In this document: positions 1 to 13,278 of the stretch, in pieces | Layout: the number at the start of each line of letters is the position of its first letter | Position numbering within the stretch: the first letter of the stretch is position 1 | Assembly: GCA_012295275.1 (NCBI GenBank) | Contig: CM022672.1 | Location: 26,371,430 to 26,430,929 of the forward strand | Length of the DNA stretch: 59,500 bases | From: Chrysomallon squamiferum | Taxonomy: Eukaryota > Mollusca > Gastropoda > Neomphalida > Peltospiridae | Reading direction: 5' to 3' | Program-made: the position numbers and the translations under genes | The notes under the pieces: generated by a model | Databases searched by the model: none | Told to the model about the DNA's origin: nothing | The model's input: only the letters and a program-made list of their open reading frames with translations

Positions 1-3000
1 CTGTTCATTACAAATTATGAAATAATGACATTTTTCTTACAAATTTAGATAAACTTTACCAAACACAATCAGCATGAATCATTGTTCTGCAGTCATTATT
101 ATACAACAGAAATGTTTCAAGTTTTGTTTTGTTTTGGTAATATTAATATGCAGTATGTTTTTTTTGTTTTTTTTTTTTTAAAAAGAAGTTAATAGTAAAT
201 TAGCAATTTGAATAAAATGTTTGGGTGGTTTGGACCTCCTAAAACTATTTCAGTTACTTAATCATTTTAACTTGCTCGTTCACACTATATAGTTTTCTGC
301 AAATCTTTTTTTTTTCTCTAAGTTTTCATACCTATCTTTCATACAGTATTAAGCTTTTTGAATTATCAAAAATATTATAAAAAATACTTGTATTTTCGGT
401 TTAACAAAGATGTTACCAAGGTCAGACAAATGAATGTAACTGATATTTCAATGCAGTGTTTTGTGTTTTACCACTATATTTTATAGCTGACGTTTACTAA
501 ACATTGTTTTATAAAGCTTCTTACATATCTACAGATATGTTTAATGTCACTGGATCTTCCTATAATAAACATTATCATCACATCTGTTGGTTATTTTTAT
601 TTTTTTCTATTTTTTTTATAATGGATAAAACTTGCTGTATTAGTAAGCTGGTATTTAAATAGTACAGTAGATTTTAAAATTAAATTTGTGTATCAATGTT
701 TTAAACTATATTCAAGATCTTTCAATGGATTTTTTAAAAAAGCACAGAACTTGTAATTTACTTATTCACTTTTATTTCTCTACCATTTTAAAATACATTG
801 AGAAAGTGTTTTCAAAAGGATAATATAAGGCAGTGACTAAGCATTTGTCTAAAAAGAAAGTTGAGTTACATATCCTGTAACATTATAATCTAAACTGTGG
901 TATGTGCTTTCCTCCATTGGGAAAATTTATAAAACACCTCTAATCTATAAAAATATTTTGTTGACAGTACCTCAATTCTAATATGATGATCATCATAAAT
1001 GATACTGGATAATCATAAACAACAGGAGTGGATAACTGGTGGTTTCTCATTGTCACAGAACCCATTACTCAGTAAATATATGTGTGTGTGTATGTATAAA
1101 TTTGATGTTAATGTGTGTACCCTCATGCTCTAAATGACATTCCAGCTGAAGTTGGATGACAGTTTCACATCTTGCTTTGCTCATGCAATGGATATGGGGG
1201 AAAATAACTGTAAAATTTATCATTTCAAATTATAAACATCTACATATTGTTTCAGAACCTTCCCCTTAGCTAAAGTATAATCCATCACTGAATAATTACA
1301 AAAGGTATTGGACATTAGTATATCCTATCTTTGCCAACATCTTTATGAGTAAAAATGATCTTCATCTTGTATCAATGATTTTCAGATGATTTTCAAACCA
1401 ATTTTCATAACTTCAAACAGAATAAAGCATATTTAGTATTTTTAATTTAATAAATAAATGTTCATTATCCAGAAAAATTATGTTATGAAGTTGTCACTAA
1501 ACTGGAGATCAAGAAGACTTTTAAAAGATTTTAATTACTTATGTTTGAAAATAAATTAAAAAGACTTTTTTTTTTTTTAATAGATTAACTTTATGTCATG
1601 GAGATGCAACTAATAAATCATTGTCAGTTTTTGAAACAAGATCAGACTTAACATATACTACGATGTATTACCAAGATGATATGCAATAAAGGATACTCAG
1701 CAAATAGCCACTACTATTAAAAGAATGAAACGATCATTGACCCCAACTGGTTTATCTGTTATCGTTCCAGAATTTGTAGTGTTCAAGTTTTCTGAATCAA
1801 ACCTGACTCTTCAAATAACATAATAAAATAAATAAACAATAAATGATAGGACCTTTCTTGAGCTAATGATGTTACATTAATAATATTGTATGTTAAGTCA
1901 CATTATATCTGTCCCTTCACACCAAAATCCTGGTTGTGAAATCACTAGACCAAGATTCTTTTTTCTTATCATTTCAAGTAAAGCAATTGTTTCAGTTCAC
2001 AACCTGTTGTTTATGCTCACATCATTGTTCATTCACAAATGCTTATCTAAAATACAGCCAATCACATGGTTACTTGTTCTTTTGTCATCAGATTCATCAT
2101 TACCCACATTTATAAAGTTATAAAAATAAGCATAGATTGAAATTCTGTTGTATGCATTGTTACATAAAACACTTCTTTCTTACAGTTTCATAATTTTATG
2201 CTAGTTCTTTTATCCTCAGACATCAGCTTTGAATATAAACTATATTTTATGTCATGTATATATTATAAAACTCTGATGTTATCATCTATTTAGAAAAATA
2301 ATATGAATTTAAAATTAAAAAAAAACTACCAGTATAAGACAAGAAAATATGTATATTGGAACAAAATTATGTATTTTTAACAAATAAACAGTGAAATTTA
2401 GGCATGTGATAACTTTGGGTCTCAACATAAAGAGGCTTAAATTATAATTTTTCTTAATTTATTAGAATTATTAGAATTTATATTTAACTAACAAGTAAAT
2501 TATATTAATTAACATCTGCTAAATAACAATTAACAGAAAATAAATAAATAAATATAAAAATATAAAGCAGAAAATAAACGTTTATCCTCATCAGATAAAA
2601 CTAAACTGCAATATTATTTTTCTATATATCCGTGCGTGACTTGAGGTAATATTAAAATTATCATCATTATTATTATTATGTATACTACATCACTAAAAGG
2701 GTATTATTGTACTATATTATCTATGTTATAATGTTACGTGGGCAAAATACGAATCGAGTCAAACGTATTTAAGTTACTTGGAATAAAGAACAGTATTTAT
2801 GTATTATTTTAATCCATGGAAGAGAAGGATATCTGAACTAATTAAGTAACAGCCATCGGAGCGAGAATGTCGACATTTGATTAAAAAAAGAAAAAAAGAA
2901 GAAAAAAAAGAAAACAACTTTGAAAAAGCACATAATATTTTTTGAAACAGACACAAATCTGAAATAAGCGAGTAATTCCCCTTTGAGCACTGCCTACCAA

Positions 3001-3029
3001 CAAAGACTTGTGGGTAATTTCTAGCAAGT
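1..3029. other. AT-rich upstream flank
   Basis: This is upstream, intergenic-looking DNA before the FAM193A-like gene. It is very AT-rich with short T and A runs. A slightly more complex patch lies at about 1690-2145, where two short minus-strand open stretches with compatible splice phases occur (reported as a finding). No recognisable domain, RNA gene or mobile element was seen in the rest. Confidence 0.6.
1697..2144 (-). other. Possible last two exons of an unknown minus-strand gene
   Basis: On the minus strand, 2144-2037 is open (1+35 codons+2) between a CAG acceptor and a GTGAAT donor. 1808-1697 is open from an AG acceptor to a TGA stop. The phases match (2 nt plus 1 nt). The joined peptide would end in the hydrophobic tail RFILLIVVAIC, like a C-terminal membrane segment. 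No family is recognised, no upstream exons were found in the roughly 1 kb before FAM193A, and both splice sites are ordinary for AT-rich DNA. Chance is a serious alternative. Confidence 0.15.
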
Positions 3030-3041
3030 GTCCGCCATATT
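3030..3041 (-). promoter_or_regulatory. YY1-like motif upstream of FAM193A
   Basis: The minus strand reads AATATGGCGGAC, a match to the YY1 core AAnATGGCGG. It lies about 115 bp upstream of the FAM193A start codon. YY1 sites of this form are typical of core promoters and 5' UTRs of housekeeping genes. The transcription start is not visible, so the site could be in the promoter or the 5' UTR. Confidence 0.45.
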
Positions 3042-3156
3042 TGTTGGAATGTCTTAAGTTGACAGCTATTGTTAATGTGGCTGCTAAAGTATTACTTGAG
3101 CTCTGAATAGTTACTAACCAGTCATTCTTTTTCAATCGGGTGCCTAACCCACTAAA

Positions 3157-6100
3157 ATGAGTGCAGTAGACAGCAAAAAATCGAAGCGACGAAAGAACAA
3201 GTCAACGGTTGTCAAAACGAATGCATCGAGTTCCAGTGCCAATGGCCCCGTCTCAAATGATGTTTTACTTGGTTCCGAAAATGATACAGAAGGATGCGGC
3301 GAGGCAGAGGTATTACTTTATTTCCTGTGCACTAAAAGTAATCTGCTCATTTAAAAACACTGCTGTAATAGCTGAATGCATGGTTGCAACCTACTTTGCA
3401 AAATGACTAATTTCTGAAATTATTTCGACCAATCCTTAAGACTTAAGTTAGATTTTTATGTTTTGTAGAGACACCTCTAAGCTATTATTTATTATTACAT
3501 AAAACAAAAATCAGAAGAACAAAATAAATATTTAATCATCAGTCAACCTACGACATAATTCACTTTCATTTTCCGTAGGTCACTTTCATTTTATTATATC
3601 CTCATGATCTGATGATGGAGCATGCATACTTGTGTAATATATTTGATTATATCATCTTAATCCAATTGAATAAGTACTATAATTTTAACATAATTGATTT
3701 GTGGAAATATAATCATTGCTAAAGTTATAAAAGTATTGGGTTTAATTCATGTTTAACTTTAATAAGGATATGTCATTTTTTAAAGAGTTTTAAATTTTAA
3801 AGGTACTTTTTAACAAGATTGATAAATATATATGTGTAAGAAATTGTTTTACTAGCAATACTTCTTGGTAGTGATAAAGGCCAGTTTTCAAAATTTTGAT
3901 TTGTTCATATCAAGTTCCTAATTTTTTTAGGTTTACCTGCTACTGTTCAGATGCATACTCTGCCATAATCATCACCACCTTTCAGTATTTGTAACTGGTT
4001 TTGTTTAGTCATGGATTGTATAAATTTTGATTCATGTATAATTATTACATTATAAAAAATTATATTTTTTTCATAAATTAAATTTTGCAGTTAAACTGAA
4101 TATTGTGAACAGTGATGGTGATTATTATTTGACTGAAATTAGAAATATAAGTAAATGAATGTGATAAGTATACTTTTATACTTGAGAAAATAAAGATTGA
4201 TACTAATACTTTATTCAGTTGTTTTTTCAGAATCAATATGATTAGCAGCTATTAATTATTGCACTTGGGAAGTTTCAGAAATTTTGCTTCTTGAAATAGT
4301 TCTTGTTAAAAGGATATCAAACATTTTAATTTGGCTACTTCCCTAATTCCATTATCATAGATTCATAATCATACTGATCTGCATTCAGTCATGTTTTTTT
4401 AATTATTATTATTTTTTTTAAATTTAATTTGTGGTTTTTTTGTCACCAAATCCAAATCACTTTTTATCTATCTAGATGATCTTGCAGTATACAGTAACCT
4501 ATAATTAACAAATTCTATGTAAGATATTTGAGAAATTCTTAATGAAATTATTTGATAAATACTGCTAAGAATGTGTTGAAATAAAAGTTGATTCAGTCTA
4601 GGCATAATGCAAAAGCAAACTTTATTAATTTATTTTAAAATAATGTTACCTTGGTCATTACCATAAAACTGGCTATACATATTGTTTTAAGCATCTGAGG
4701 TAACTGAACATTTTTTTTATGTTTGATTGTTGACAATTTTGTAAATTTGATAAGCATTCTTCTTAAATATTAAAATCTACAGCCTTTTTTCTTATTATGT
4801 AGGTGTGTGTATACATATAAATGCACACACATACACAAACAGAACAATTGTTGTACATCTGTATTAAGATTTCAGGAAATGTATTGCACCATAGTTTTCA
4901 AGTGAAAAGTAACAGTGAAAAACAATTACTATGTTGTCAGTTTTTATTTATATAAAGATTTTTTTTTTTTTAAACTGTTGAAATCTCATTTTATTTCTGG
5001 ACAGTAATGTGCAAACTGGCAGGAAATACACTGGAAAGTTACAGAATTAAAATAAGCTGAACAAAATTAATAGAAAATATTCTGGTTTTAAGCTTTAATC
5101 TAAATTGGTTTCAAAAGTATATCTCTGAATATATATAATTTAATTTATTAAATTAATCTGTTTCAATTTTTTAAAAAACCTCACAAAAACCCCCATTTCA
5201 GATACTATAATCACAATTAGAATAACCCTTAAAAGGTTGGTCATTTCTATCTGATAATTGGTATTCCTTTTGCTGTTACTTCTGCTGCTTAATATTTTAT
5301 TATGTACTTGATTTTGATGAACATTATTCCTTTATTTTTGTTTATACCAGAGAACCTATAATTTTTTGTTATTTGACTCATATCATAATTTTGTTAATTG
5401 ACACATATCATAAGATATTGATGCCTTTATCCTGTTATGATACTTAAGTCGTTTGTTTATAAAGTAGCAATAGTCTTTGTTTACTAATATTCAGCTAAGT
5501 GCATAGTGTTATTCACATAGCAGATGATTTATATAGTAGCTGGTAAGAAAATGCTACAAAATATTTTAATTATTATTGTTGTTATCATTATTATTATTTT
5601 GTATTTTAGCACATAGAAAAAATGATGGATGCAACAGATGACATGCCTCTGTCAAGATTTCCTAGAGGTCCAAATCCATATTTTGAACGAGGTCCTTGTT
5701 TGTTCTGTGGCAGCAGTAAAGAACCTACTGATGCTGGCAGAGTTACTGAAGGTTGGGTGAAAATTTTGATACAGGTTCATTTGTAGAATTAAGATTTCAA
5801 TTTTTTTTAAATATATTTGATTAACCATTTTAGATTATAAAGATTTTGTTCTAAAACCATTTAAAAAATTTGTTTAGGTTAGTTGCAAATGGAATGTAAT
5901 TTCAAAATTTGCATTTCTTTTCTCATTTGACACATTTCAGTTTATTTCTGCTAGCAAAAGATTATTACATTTGCCAAACTTAATATTTCTCTTATATCTT
6001 CCTTTTATAGATGAGAAACTCCTCAACATAGACAGCGCTGCAAACACTCAGGTAACTTTATTTGAAGATGTTGCCAATAGAAATCCTGACCTACCTTTAC

Positions 6101-7145
6101 CAACTTTCTGGTGAAATAGTTAAGATTCTGAATTATTAGTTGATATTTACATTGTTTCAGAACTGATACTGATTACAGCCAAAGAATTTTTTCCATGCAT
6201 TTATCCATTTTTTGCAGCATCTTTCATAAACAAGTCATCTTACGGGATTTTTCAGTGTATGTGTGTGTATTTATTTATATATTAGGTAACAAATATTTTT
6301 ATTTTTGCAGTTACCATATGTTTGTCCTTCTTGTTTAAAGCCAAGTTCAGACTGTGAGATGGAGTCAAAGTCTGCAATAGATTCGTCTATTTTGGTGGGT
6401 CACTTTCTTAATAAAAATACCTTTGACAACATTAGTACATTCAGTTTAATTGTTTTCATAAATTGGTATCAAAAGAAGATGTTAACAATTTATTATTAAA
6501 AAAGAGTGAAGTTAGAATTACTGTTACATACATAAAGTATTTTAGTATGTGTTGTAGTGGCTATCTTATTCAGAGTAGAAATATGTAATAATATTTTTAT
6601 TTACTAAAATTAACATTGAAACAAATGCCAATATTTTAATTTTGTTTATGCTTTTAATTTTCAGGATCCAGATCTTCAGCTGGATTCACCAAATCTTTCA
6701 TTTCTGCCTGATTTAGAAACATCTAAATTTATGAGTCAGAATGGAACTCAGTGTACTTGTAAAGCATGTACAGAAAGACGGTAAATTATGATAATACTGT
6801 TACTTTGTTCTGTCCTGTACTTTAAATAGTTACTGTATTAGGTAATCTGTAAAAAGATTTTTAATAATGCCATTTATTATATACCCACATTGTAATGTAT
6901 AAAATCTTTTTTTTAACAATTTTTTAATTAATGTTCAGTTTTTGTTGAAATAATTGTGTACCTTTATCTCTAATATGTGATTACATTGATATTTGAAGGG
7001 AAATTGAAGAAGAACATGACAGAGAAACACAAGAACTGCAGAAATGTTGGACAAACCTGAGAAAATATATTCGTACAGTTTATAGTTCTAAAGAGCCCAC
7101 TCTAACAGAGGGTAGAGGAGTTGAAATACAGGATTTAGTGCATAG
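3157..7145 (+). other. FAM193A: FAM193A exons 1-6: N-terminal basic and cysteine region
   Basis: Exon 1 encodes residues 1-51, starting MSAVDSKKSKRRKNK, and ends in phase 0. Exon 2 contains PLSRFPRGPNPYFERGPCLF followed by CG, with a CxxC pair at residues 81-84. Exon 4 has CPSC at 117-120, so the two pairs could form one zinc ribbon-like unit. Exon 5 ends with the first CxCxxC (CTCKAC, 170-175). Exon 6 is a charged helical segment with a TNLRKYIRTVYSS core (about 195-207). Intron 1 (3310-5609, 2.3 kb) is plain AT-rich DNA with nothing recognisable. Confidence 0.88.
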
Positions 7146-10100
7146 GTAGGTATTATGTTTTAATCCAAAGAATAATCCATTATCATTGCTTCAGAGGAAA
7201 TGATGGCAGAACTAAGACATTAATATTTGTACAGTACATGATTCTCAAGTGCATCAATAAGTATTATGTAGGTACCGGCAGCCTAGCCGATATAATTGGT
7301 CGAAGCTGTTAAAGGTTCAGATTTTGTCCATTTTCCTCCACTCCCAAACCCCTTCTATAAATCCTACCATAAAAAACAAATACATGGAAATATAGATCAT
7401 TATGTGGTCTTTTAAGTGGTGGTGGTGTTCTTGTTGTATGTTAAATCAGTTCTTTGTATAAGAGTGTTGAATGCAGTGAGGGTAAACACATTTCGGCGCC
7501 CGTTTCCAGCAATTAACAGCATGGAGTAAAAAGTCCTAAAATAGGGTTGCGTTACAAACACCTGGCTTGTTTTTGCCAAAATGGCTTCAGTGTTATTTTT
7601 AGAACAGCTTGGAGGGTCAAAGTTCAATCTTTCTAACCATGTACCTGTCGTTGCTGGCAATGGGTTTTTTCAAACCCATTTTGAAAAAAAAACGGGCTGA
7701 AAATAAAACTTATGTTCATTGGATCAAATGAAAGATCATTCAATTACCTTTCAAACAATGTGTGCCTTCTTTGGCAAAAAGAAGCTCTGCTTTTGAAAGT
7801 AGTATGTGCTTAGTGAAATCGCCATTAAGTTACGTTTTCTACAGAGTAAAATTGCTGTAGATTTTATGTACAACTAGAAAGATCTGGTGCTGTTTAAAAT
7901 GATTATATTTATATGATGTTTATATTTTTAATAACTTGTTGTCTGTATGTTTTTCTTCATTGTTCCTACTTTCAGCGTATGCATTATAGCAAGCGCATAG
8001 TGAAATCGGTGTAAATTGTTTCCTACCTAGCCAAATCATCATGGATTTTATGTGCAACTAAAAAGAACTGGCACTATTTGAAATGCTTATATTTCTGTGT
8101 TGATTATATTTTTAATAACTTGTAGGATGCATGTTTTATTATATTTTATGACTTTTACTAAATATAATATGAATACGTTCTTAAAACAGTCGATTATTTT
8201 GCTTTCAAAATTCTTGCGATAAATGGCAGATAAATGGCAAATTTAGTAATCGTAAACATAACAAACTATACTACATAATAAAACAATGTATTCAGGGGTA
8301 TTGATGGAATGCTGAATAATAATCTAATCACTTTTTTTTAAATATATAATCATAAACTGATCAGTTTTAAAACATTATTTTTGCTAGTTGATAAGCTCTA
8401 TCAGAGAAAATTTCAAGAGTTGTCAGATGATGCATAACTTTTGTTTGCTGTCAAATCACAGCAAGTTCAAGGCTAAGAAAATTATTTTATGTCTGCTTCA
8501 GATGACAGACTTATAACACCTGTGTCTTTAATTGCCTCTAGTCTCATGATTACATAAATTGTATTGCCCCTAATTAATACCTGCAACACCTTTCTGGAGT
8601 AGACTTCAAGGATTAGCTGAGTTTATGTATTGCAACGGATTATGGTTAAACATCAAATGCTTGTAGTCCTTTTAAGTAACACATATCACAGTATCTTAAA
8701 TTATTACTACTAATTATTTAATAGTGTGAAAATTGAAGATTCTTATGTAAATAAAGTAGTGCATTCTATATAAATTGAAAAGGTAATTATTTTTTTGTGG
8801 GCTTGGCAGGGGAAATAACCAAAATATTTTTTTATTAAAAATGTTAGATTCAAGTATGTCATTTGAAAGATCTTGATAAATTGTTTGCAACACAGGTTGA
8901 ATTTTTCAAATAAGACCAAAATAAAAACCACAGTGTCTGTACTTGTAGTCATTCTGTCACGTGTTATTTTGAAGATTTTGGCATGTTTAGCATGTTATTA
9001 TGAACACACATACAAACATACATGTTAGAAAAAAAACTGAGCTCATTTAGCAAGTTGGCCCCTATCACTCTTGTTGATTTTCAGCCTTTTGTGTCAATTA
9101 CTTTTCAAACTACAGTTGGCCAAAGTAGCCCTTTCTGCTAATTAGCCAAAATAGGGCTGAAAACCGACCAAATACCTGTTGTACAGATTTGCATATATCT
9201 TTTGAACTGCTGGAAATAGTCATAATTTTTTGTGTGTTTTGTTTCTTTTTTCTACAGCTTCAATTAAAGTCAGAAAACATTTGCCTGCCAGAACCTATAT
9301 TATGTTTTAATCTAAGCATTAATCTAATAAGTTTTTACATACAGATTAATTTACTTGAAAAATTCACCTACAATTTGTAATTTTTAGATTGTGCGCTCGT
9401 GATCCTCATCAACTCTTCTTGCGCATGGAGTCTCAGGTTCGAGAGTTTGTCATAGAAAAGAAAGTCCGACTACTTAAGCAGTTGGATTGTGGTTACAAGA
9501 CACCACCAGAGGCTAAACAGTTCATTTCTCTTCTTCTAGACGAATATCAGCAACTTTGTGTTGCATCAAGTCTTACATCACAGTGGCTGATAGATCTGGT
9601 AAATACACAGTTTATTAGATATGTTAAATAAACCATTATTTAGGTTAGATTGAAAATCGATTTTAGTTATCTTTATTTATCATTTTTCACTATGATCTTG
9701 ATTTATCCTTTTTCTTTTTCTTTTTTTGTTACAGAAAGAACATATTAAGCGGTTCAATGTGACATGGGAATTGCATAACAAACATCTTGTTCAGTCCATT
9801 GTGTACACTGATCCAGCTATACATAATAGTCTACATATTATAGTTGATCAGTTAAGGTGAGTGATAAAATAATGTCAGTAAAAATATCTGTTGTTGCAAA
9901 TTTATTATTAATGTTATGTTAGAAAAAAAAATCTAAATTATCAGATCTTTTTTGTTTTGTTATCTAGTTGATAAATGGATTAATAAACTTTTTCTATTCT
10001 TATTTTACTATCTTGATGTGATTAGGTTTATTATACCATTAGGTTTTAGGGATTTCTGTTTAACAGAGATGAAACTTGTAATATATTATTTATAATTCAC

Positions 10101-13100
10101 TGGTATTACTTGCAGAATGGGTGCTGCTTCAAAAGAATCCTATAATGAGGACACATATCCCAATTTACTGCACCGCTTTCTCAAGTTCCAAGATGAAATG
10201 TCTGTGATACTAGTTGTATGGAGGGATTGCCAGCAGTTGATTGAGGCATACAATGAACAGCAGGTAAGGGCTATAGGTTTTTTTTTTTTTAATGATTGAA
10301 CAAGTTACTCACATAACAATCAGGGCTTACTTAGGTGTGCATTTAAACATTATTTGTTGATATATTTTCATATAAAGTTTTAATATAGAAAACTGTTTGG
10401 TAAAATGGATATATTGTGTGTATAATCTGTTTTAGACGGCATTGAAAGTCAAGCAGAAATGGCTGAAAGAGGACTGGGAGTTCTTCAAAGCTCAAAGAAA
10501 CTTATTAGAAGAACAAGTTCTCAAGAAACAGCCCAAAAATACAGCTCTTTCTCATAGGTTTGTGCAATGATCACACATAACTTCTGTTTCATCATGTAAG
10601 AATAAAAATCTGGAATATGCTCTTTTTTAAATAGAGTTAACTTGTTTCACAGTTAACTGTATCAAAGTATTTAATTATCATCTTTGCATACACTAGAATA
10701 TGATTTGATTTGTAAAATGTATTGTGATCAAAATATTCTGAACATTGCACTTTTAAACTGAATTTGTTTTGATTAGTTGGTGAACTTTATCCAGTAAGGA
10801 CAGTAGAAAATATAAGTGACTTTTACAAAACATCTAATTACACTGGCAGATATTATACAACATACAATATACATGTTAAAAATAAGTTTTTGTAAATGCC
10901 TCAACAATAAACTCACACTGAATGAAGACACATCAAAGTAAAGCTGTTAAGTAGAAAAATACAGAAAAAAATTACTTTATTTATTAAGTAGTTTTAGTTC
11001 TGCATGGTTTGATCACTAAATTTTATTTTTTAATAAAGGATTTTGTGCATGCCATAAAATGGTTTTAGTATTGGATAAAGTTAGATGGTTTGGTAAATAA
11101 TGTTTTTTTTATTGTAGCATGGAAGTTCAGTTCACTGAAACTATGAGAAATATGCTGACTGGCAGTAAACCTTCTGCAGATGAGTGTCATTGTCCAAGAT
11201 GTAATAGAAAGAGGTTTGTTTTTCTTTAATACAAAAGTTTTTAATTTTATAAATTCTCTTAAAACTGGTACAACGGTTTATTTTTTTCACTAATGATTTT
11301 AAAAAAAAAAAAATCTGATATATATTTGTTTGCATTAATGGTTTATAGTTGGCTTTAATATTCACTGGTGTTTAAATTTAAGATTTTAATAACAGCATTT
11401 TTCTTCAGATGTCCTTGTGATGAGTGCACTATAACACACATGATTACATGTGGTATTATCAACCCAGATGCTCTGGAAAGTAGCAACACACCGCAGACAT
11501 TCAACTTTCCTCACGACCCCAACCGGTATGTGATAGATGTCACTCCTCCTTCAATGTCCAGCACTACATCAAGCAGTGGTTCCTCTAGTCCTATCATGGT
11601 TGAACACGAAAGACTAATACTTCCATTTGATGACTGTCCAGAAAATTTTGAGTGAGTTGGTTTTTATACCCAACTGAAGTGTTCAACTATGCATTTATTA
11701 TTTACTTGTTTAATAATGAAATGGCAGTAACATATTTTGCCATTGTAGAACAGAAATATTTTGTTATTGGAATTTGGTATGTAATGATGTATAATGTTTG
11801 TTTAATTTTATTATTATTTATTTTCCTTTCTTGTTACTACTGTTTGAGGAACCTAACATGCTTTTCAAATCATTACAATGAACCACTAAATGAATTCTAT
11901 AAACTTTTTGACTGGAGGAAATTGCATTATCTGTTTTTGGTTTACTTGATTTTTGTTTTTTAATTCTAAAGTGGAGATGATATTCCTGAAGAAATAGAAG
12001 ATAGTCAGTCAGACAATGACTATGATGACGATGACGATGATGAAGAGGATGAGGAAGGAGATGAAGAATATAAAACAGATGGTACAGAGAGAACCACTGA
12101 CAAGTCTGAACAGCAGAAAAACATACACCAAGCCTGGCTTAATGAAAAGAGTTGGGTAGAGAAAAAGACTGAAGAACTTTCATTAGGAGAAAAAAATAAT
12201 TCTTGTGATTGCCACCATTGCATAGCTGCCCAGACACAAGCTGAACAGATGGTAAATTTATTTTTTAAATACAGGTTAGGTATTTTGAAGTTGAATATTT
12301 AACAGACATTCTCTTTGTAACAGTTTAATTATGTATTTGTGTAGTTTTTAATTTATAATAATAAATTCTGAAATCAAACCCTTTTCTTTTCATTTTTAAT
12401 TATAAAACAATAAAAAGATCCATCGTATTTTATTGTAATAGACTGATTATATAAATGCTAAGAGAAAAGCCAAAATGTGTCTTTTTACCTTTATTATTAT
12501 TATTATTATTATTATTAATATTATTATTAATATTAATATTTTTATTATTTTTATTATTATTCTCAGTTGAAGTCAGAAGAAAATCAATGTCAGTGTCATG
12601 CATGTCTGCAGCAACAAGGCCAGACACTTCCCATGACTCTTCCTCAACACTTACCTGTAGCTCCTCCACCAGCTGATCTGCATCTGTATCCACACATTCA
12701 TGGCTCACCAGGCATGCCTTCCAGAGGCATTCGCTCTGTTCTCTCACCTCAGCTGTATGATCTACACAGTCCATTGCGACCTCCAAAGCTTCCAGTAAAG
12801 CTAGACTTCGACAATCCAGATAGCATTCAAGACCATCTCTATAATGCATATGGAGACTGGGAAAACACATATGATCCGAGAACATTAAGCCACCATTACA
12901 GCAGCAGCCTTAGCTCTGACCTCCTACCGCCACCACCTCTTACAAGCAACATGCCATATTTGACAGAATCATTGTCATGTCTTTCAGCACAAACCGTTAC
13001 ATGCACAACTACCACAAGTGCTTTCAAAAACATCACAAGCAACCATCTCATCAACTCGATTCCCAACTCAATTGATGTGTCCAGTGCCAGTGGTCAAAAC

Positions 13101-13247
13101 CAAGTTCATACAGATTCCTGTGCCAACCTCCCAAAATGTTCCAGTCCTCCATCTGCAACCAGTGTACAGAGACCTCATGGACCTCCATGTACTAGACCAG
13201 CTACTCTTGGTGGCAATACCTCATCACTTTACACAGGGTCAGAGAAA

Positions 13248-13278
<31 letters not shown>

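Larger units (their letters stand above)
7146..9387 (+). other. FAM193A intron 6 with diverged repeats
   Basis: This 2.24-kb intron is one of the two longest in the gene. It is compositionally unlike the others, with GC-richer patches at 7270-7400, 7490-7700 and 9050-9180. It contains a diverged direct duplication (7811-7948 and 7998-8134) and a perfect 9-bp inverted repeat (7659-7680). This suggests old non-coding insertions. No open frame for a transposase or reverse transcriptase was seen. Confidence 0.55.

Noticed and set aside
1890-2123. 77-codon open frame, plus strand
   Set aside because: No recognisable domain and no start context. Better explained, if at all, as the antisense of the weak minus-strand exon pair.
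2881-3135. 84-codon minus-strand open frame just before FAM193A
   Set aside because: It overlaps the promoter and ends in a poly-Phe run read from A/T-rich sequence.
11652-11963. 103-codon open frame after FAM193A exon 12
   Set aside because: It is intron 12 sequence. A GTGAGT donor and the in-phase continuation at 11972 show it is spliced out.
12430-12885. 151-codon minus-strand frame
   Set aside because: Antisense shadow of exon 14 with an Asn run from the (ATT)n microsatellite.
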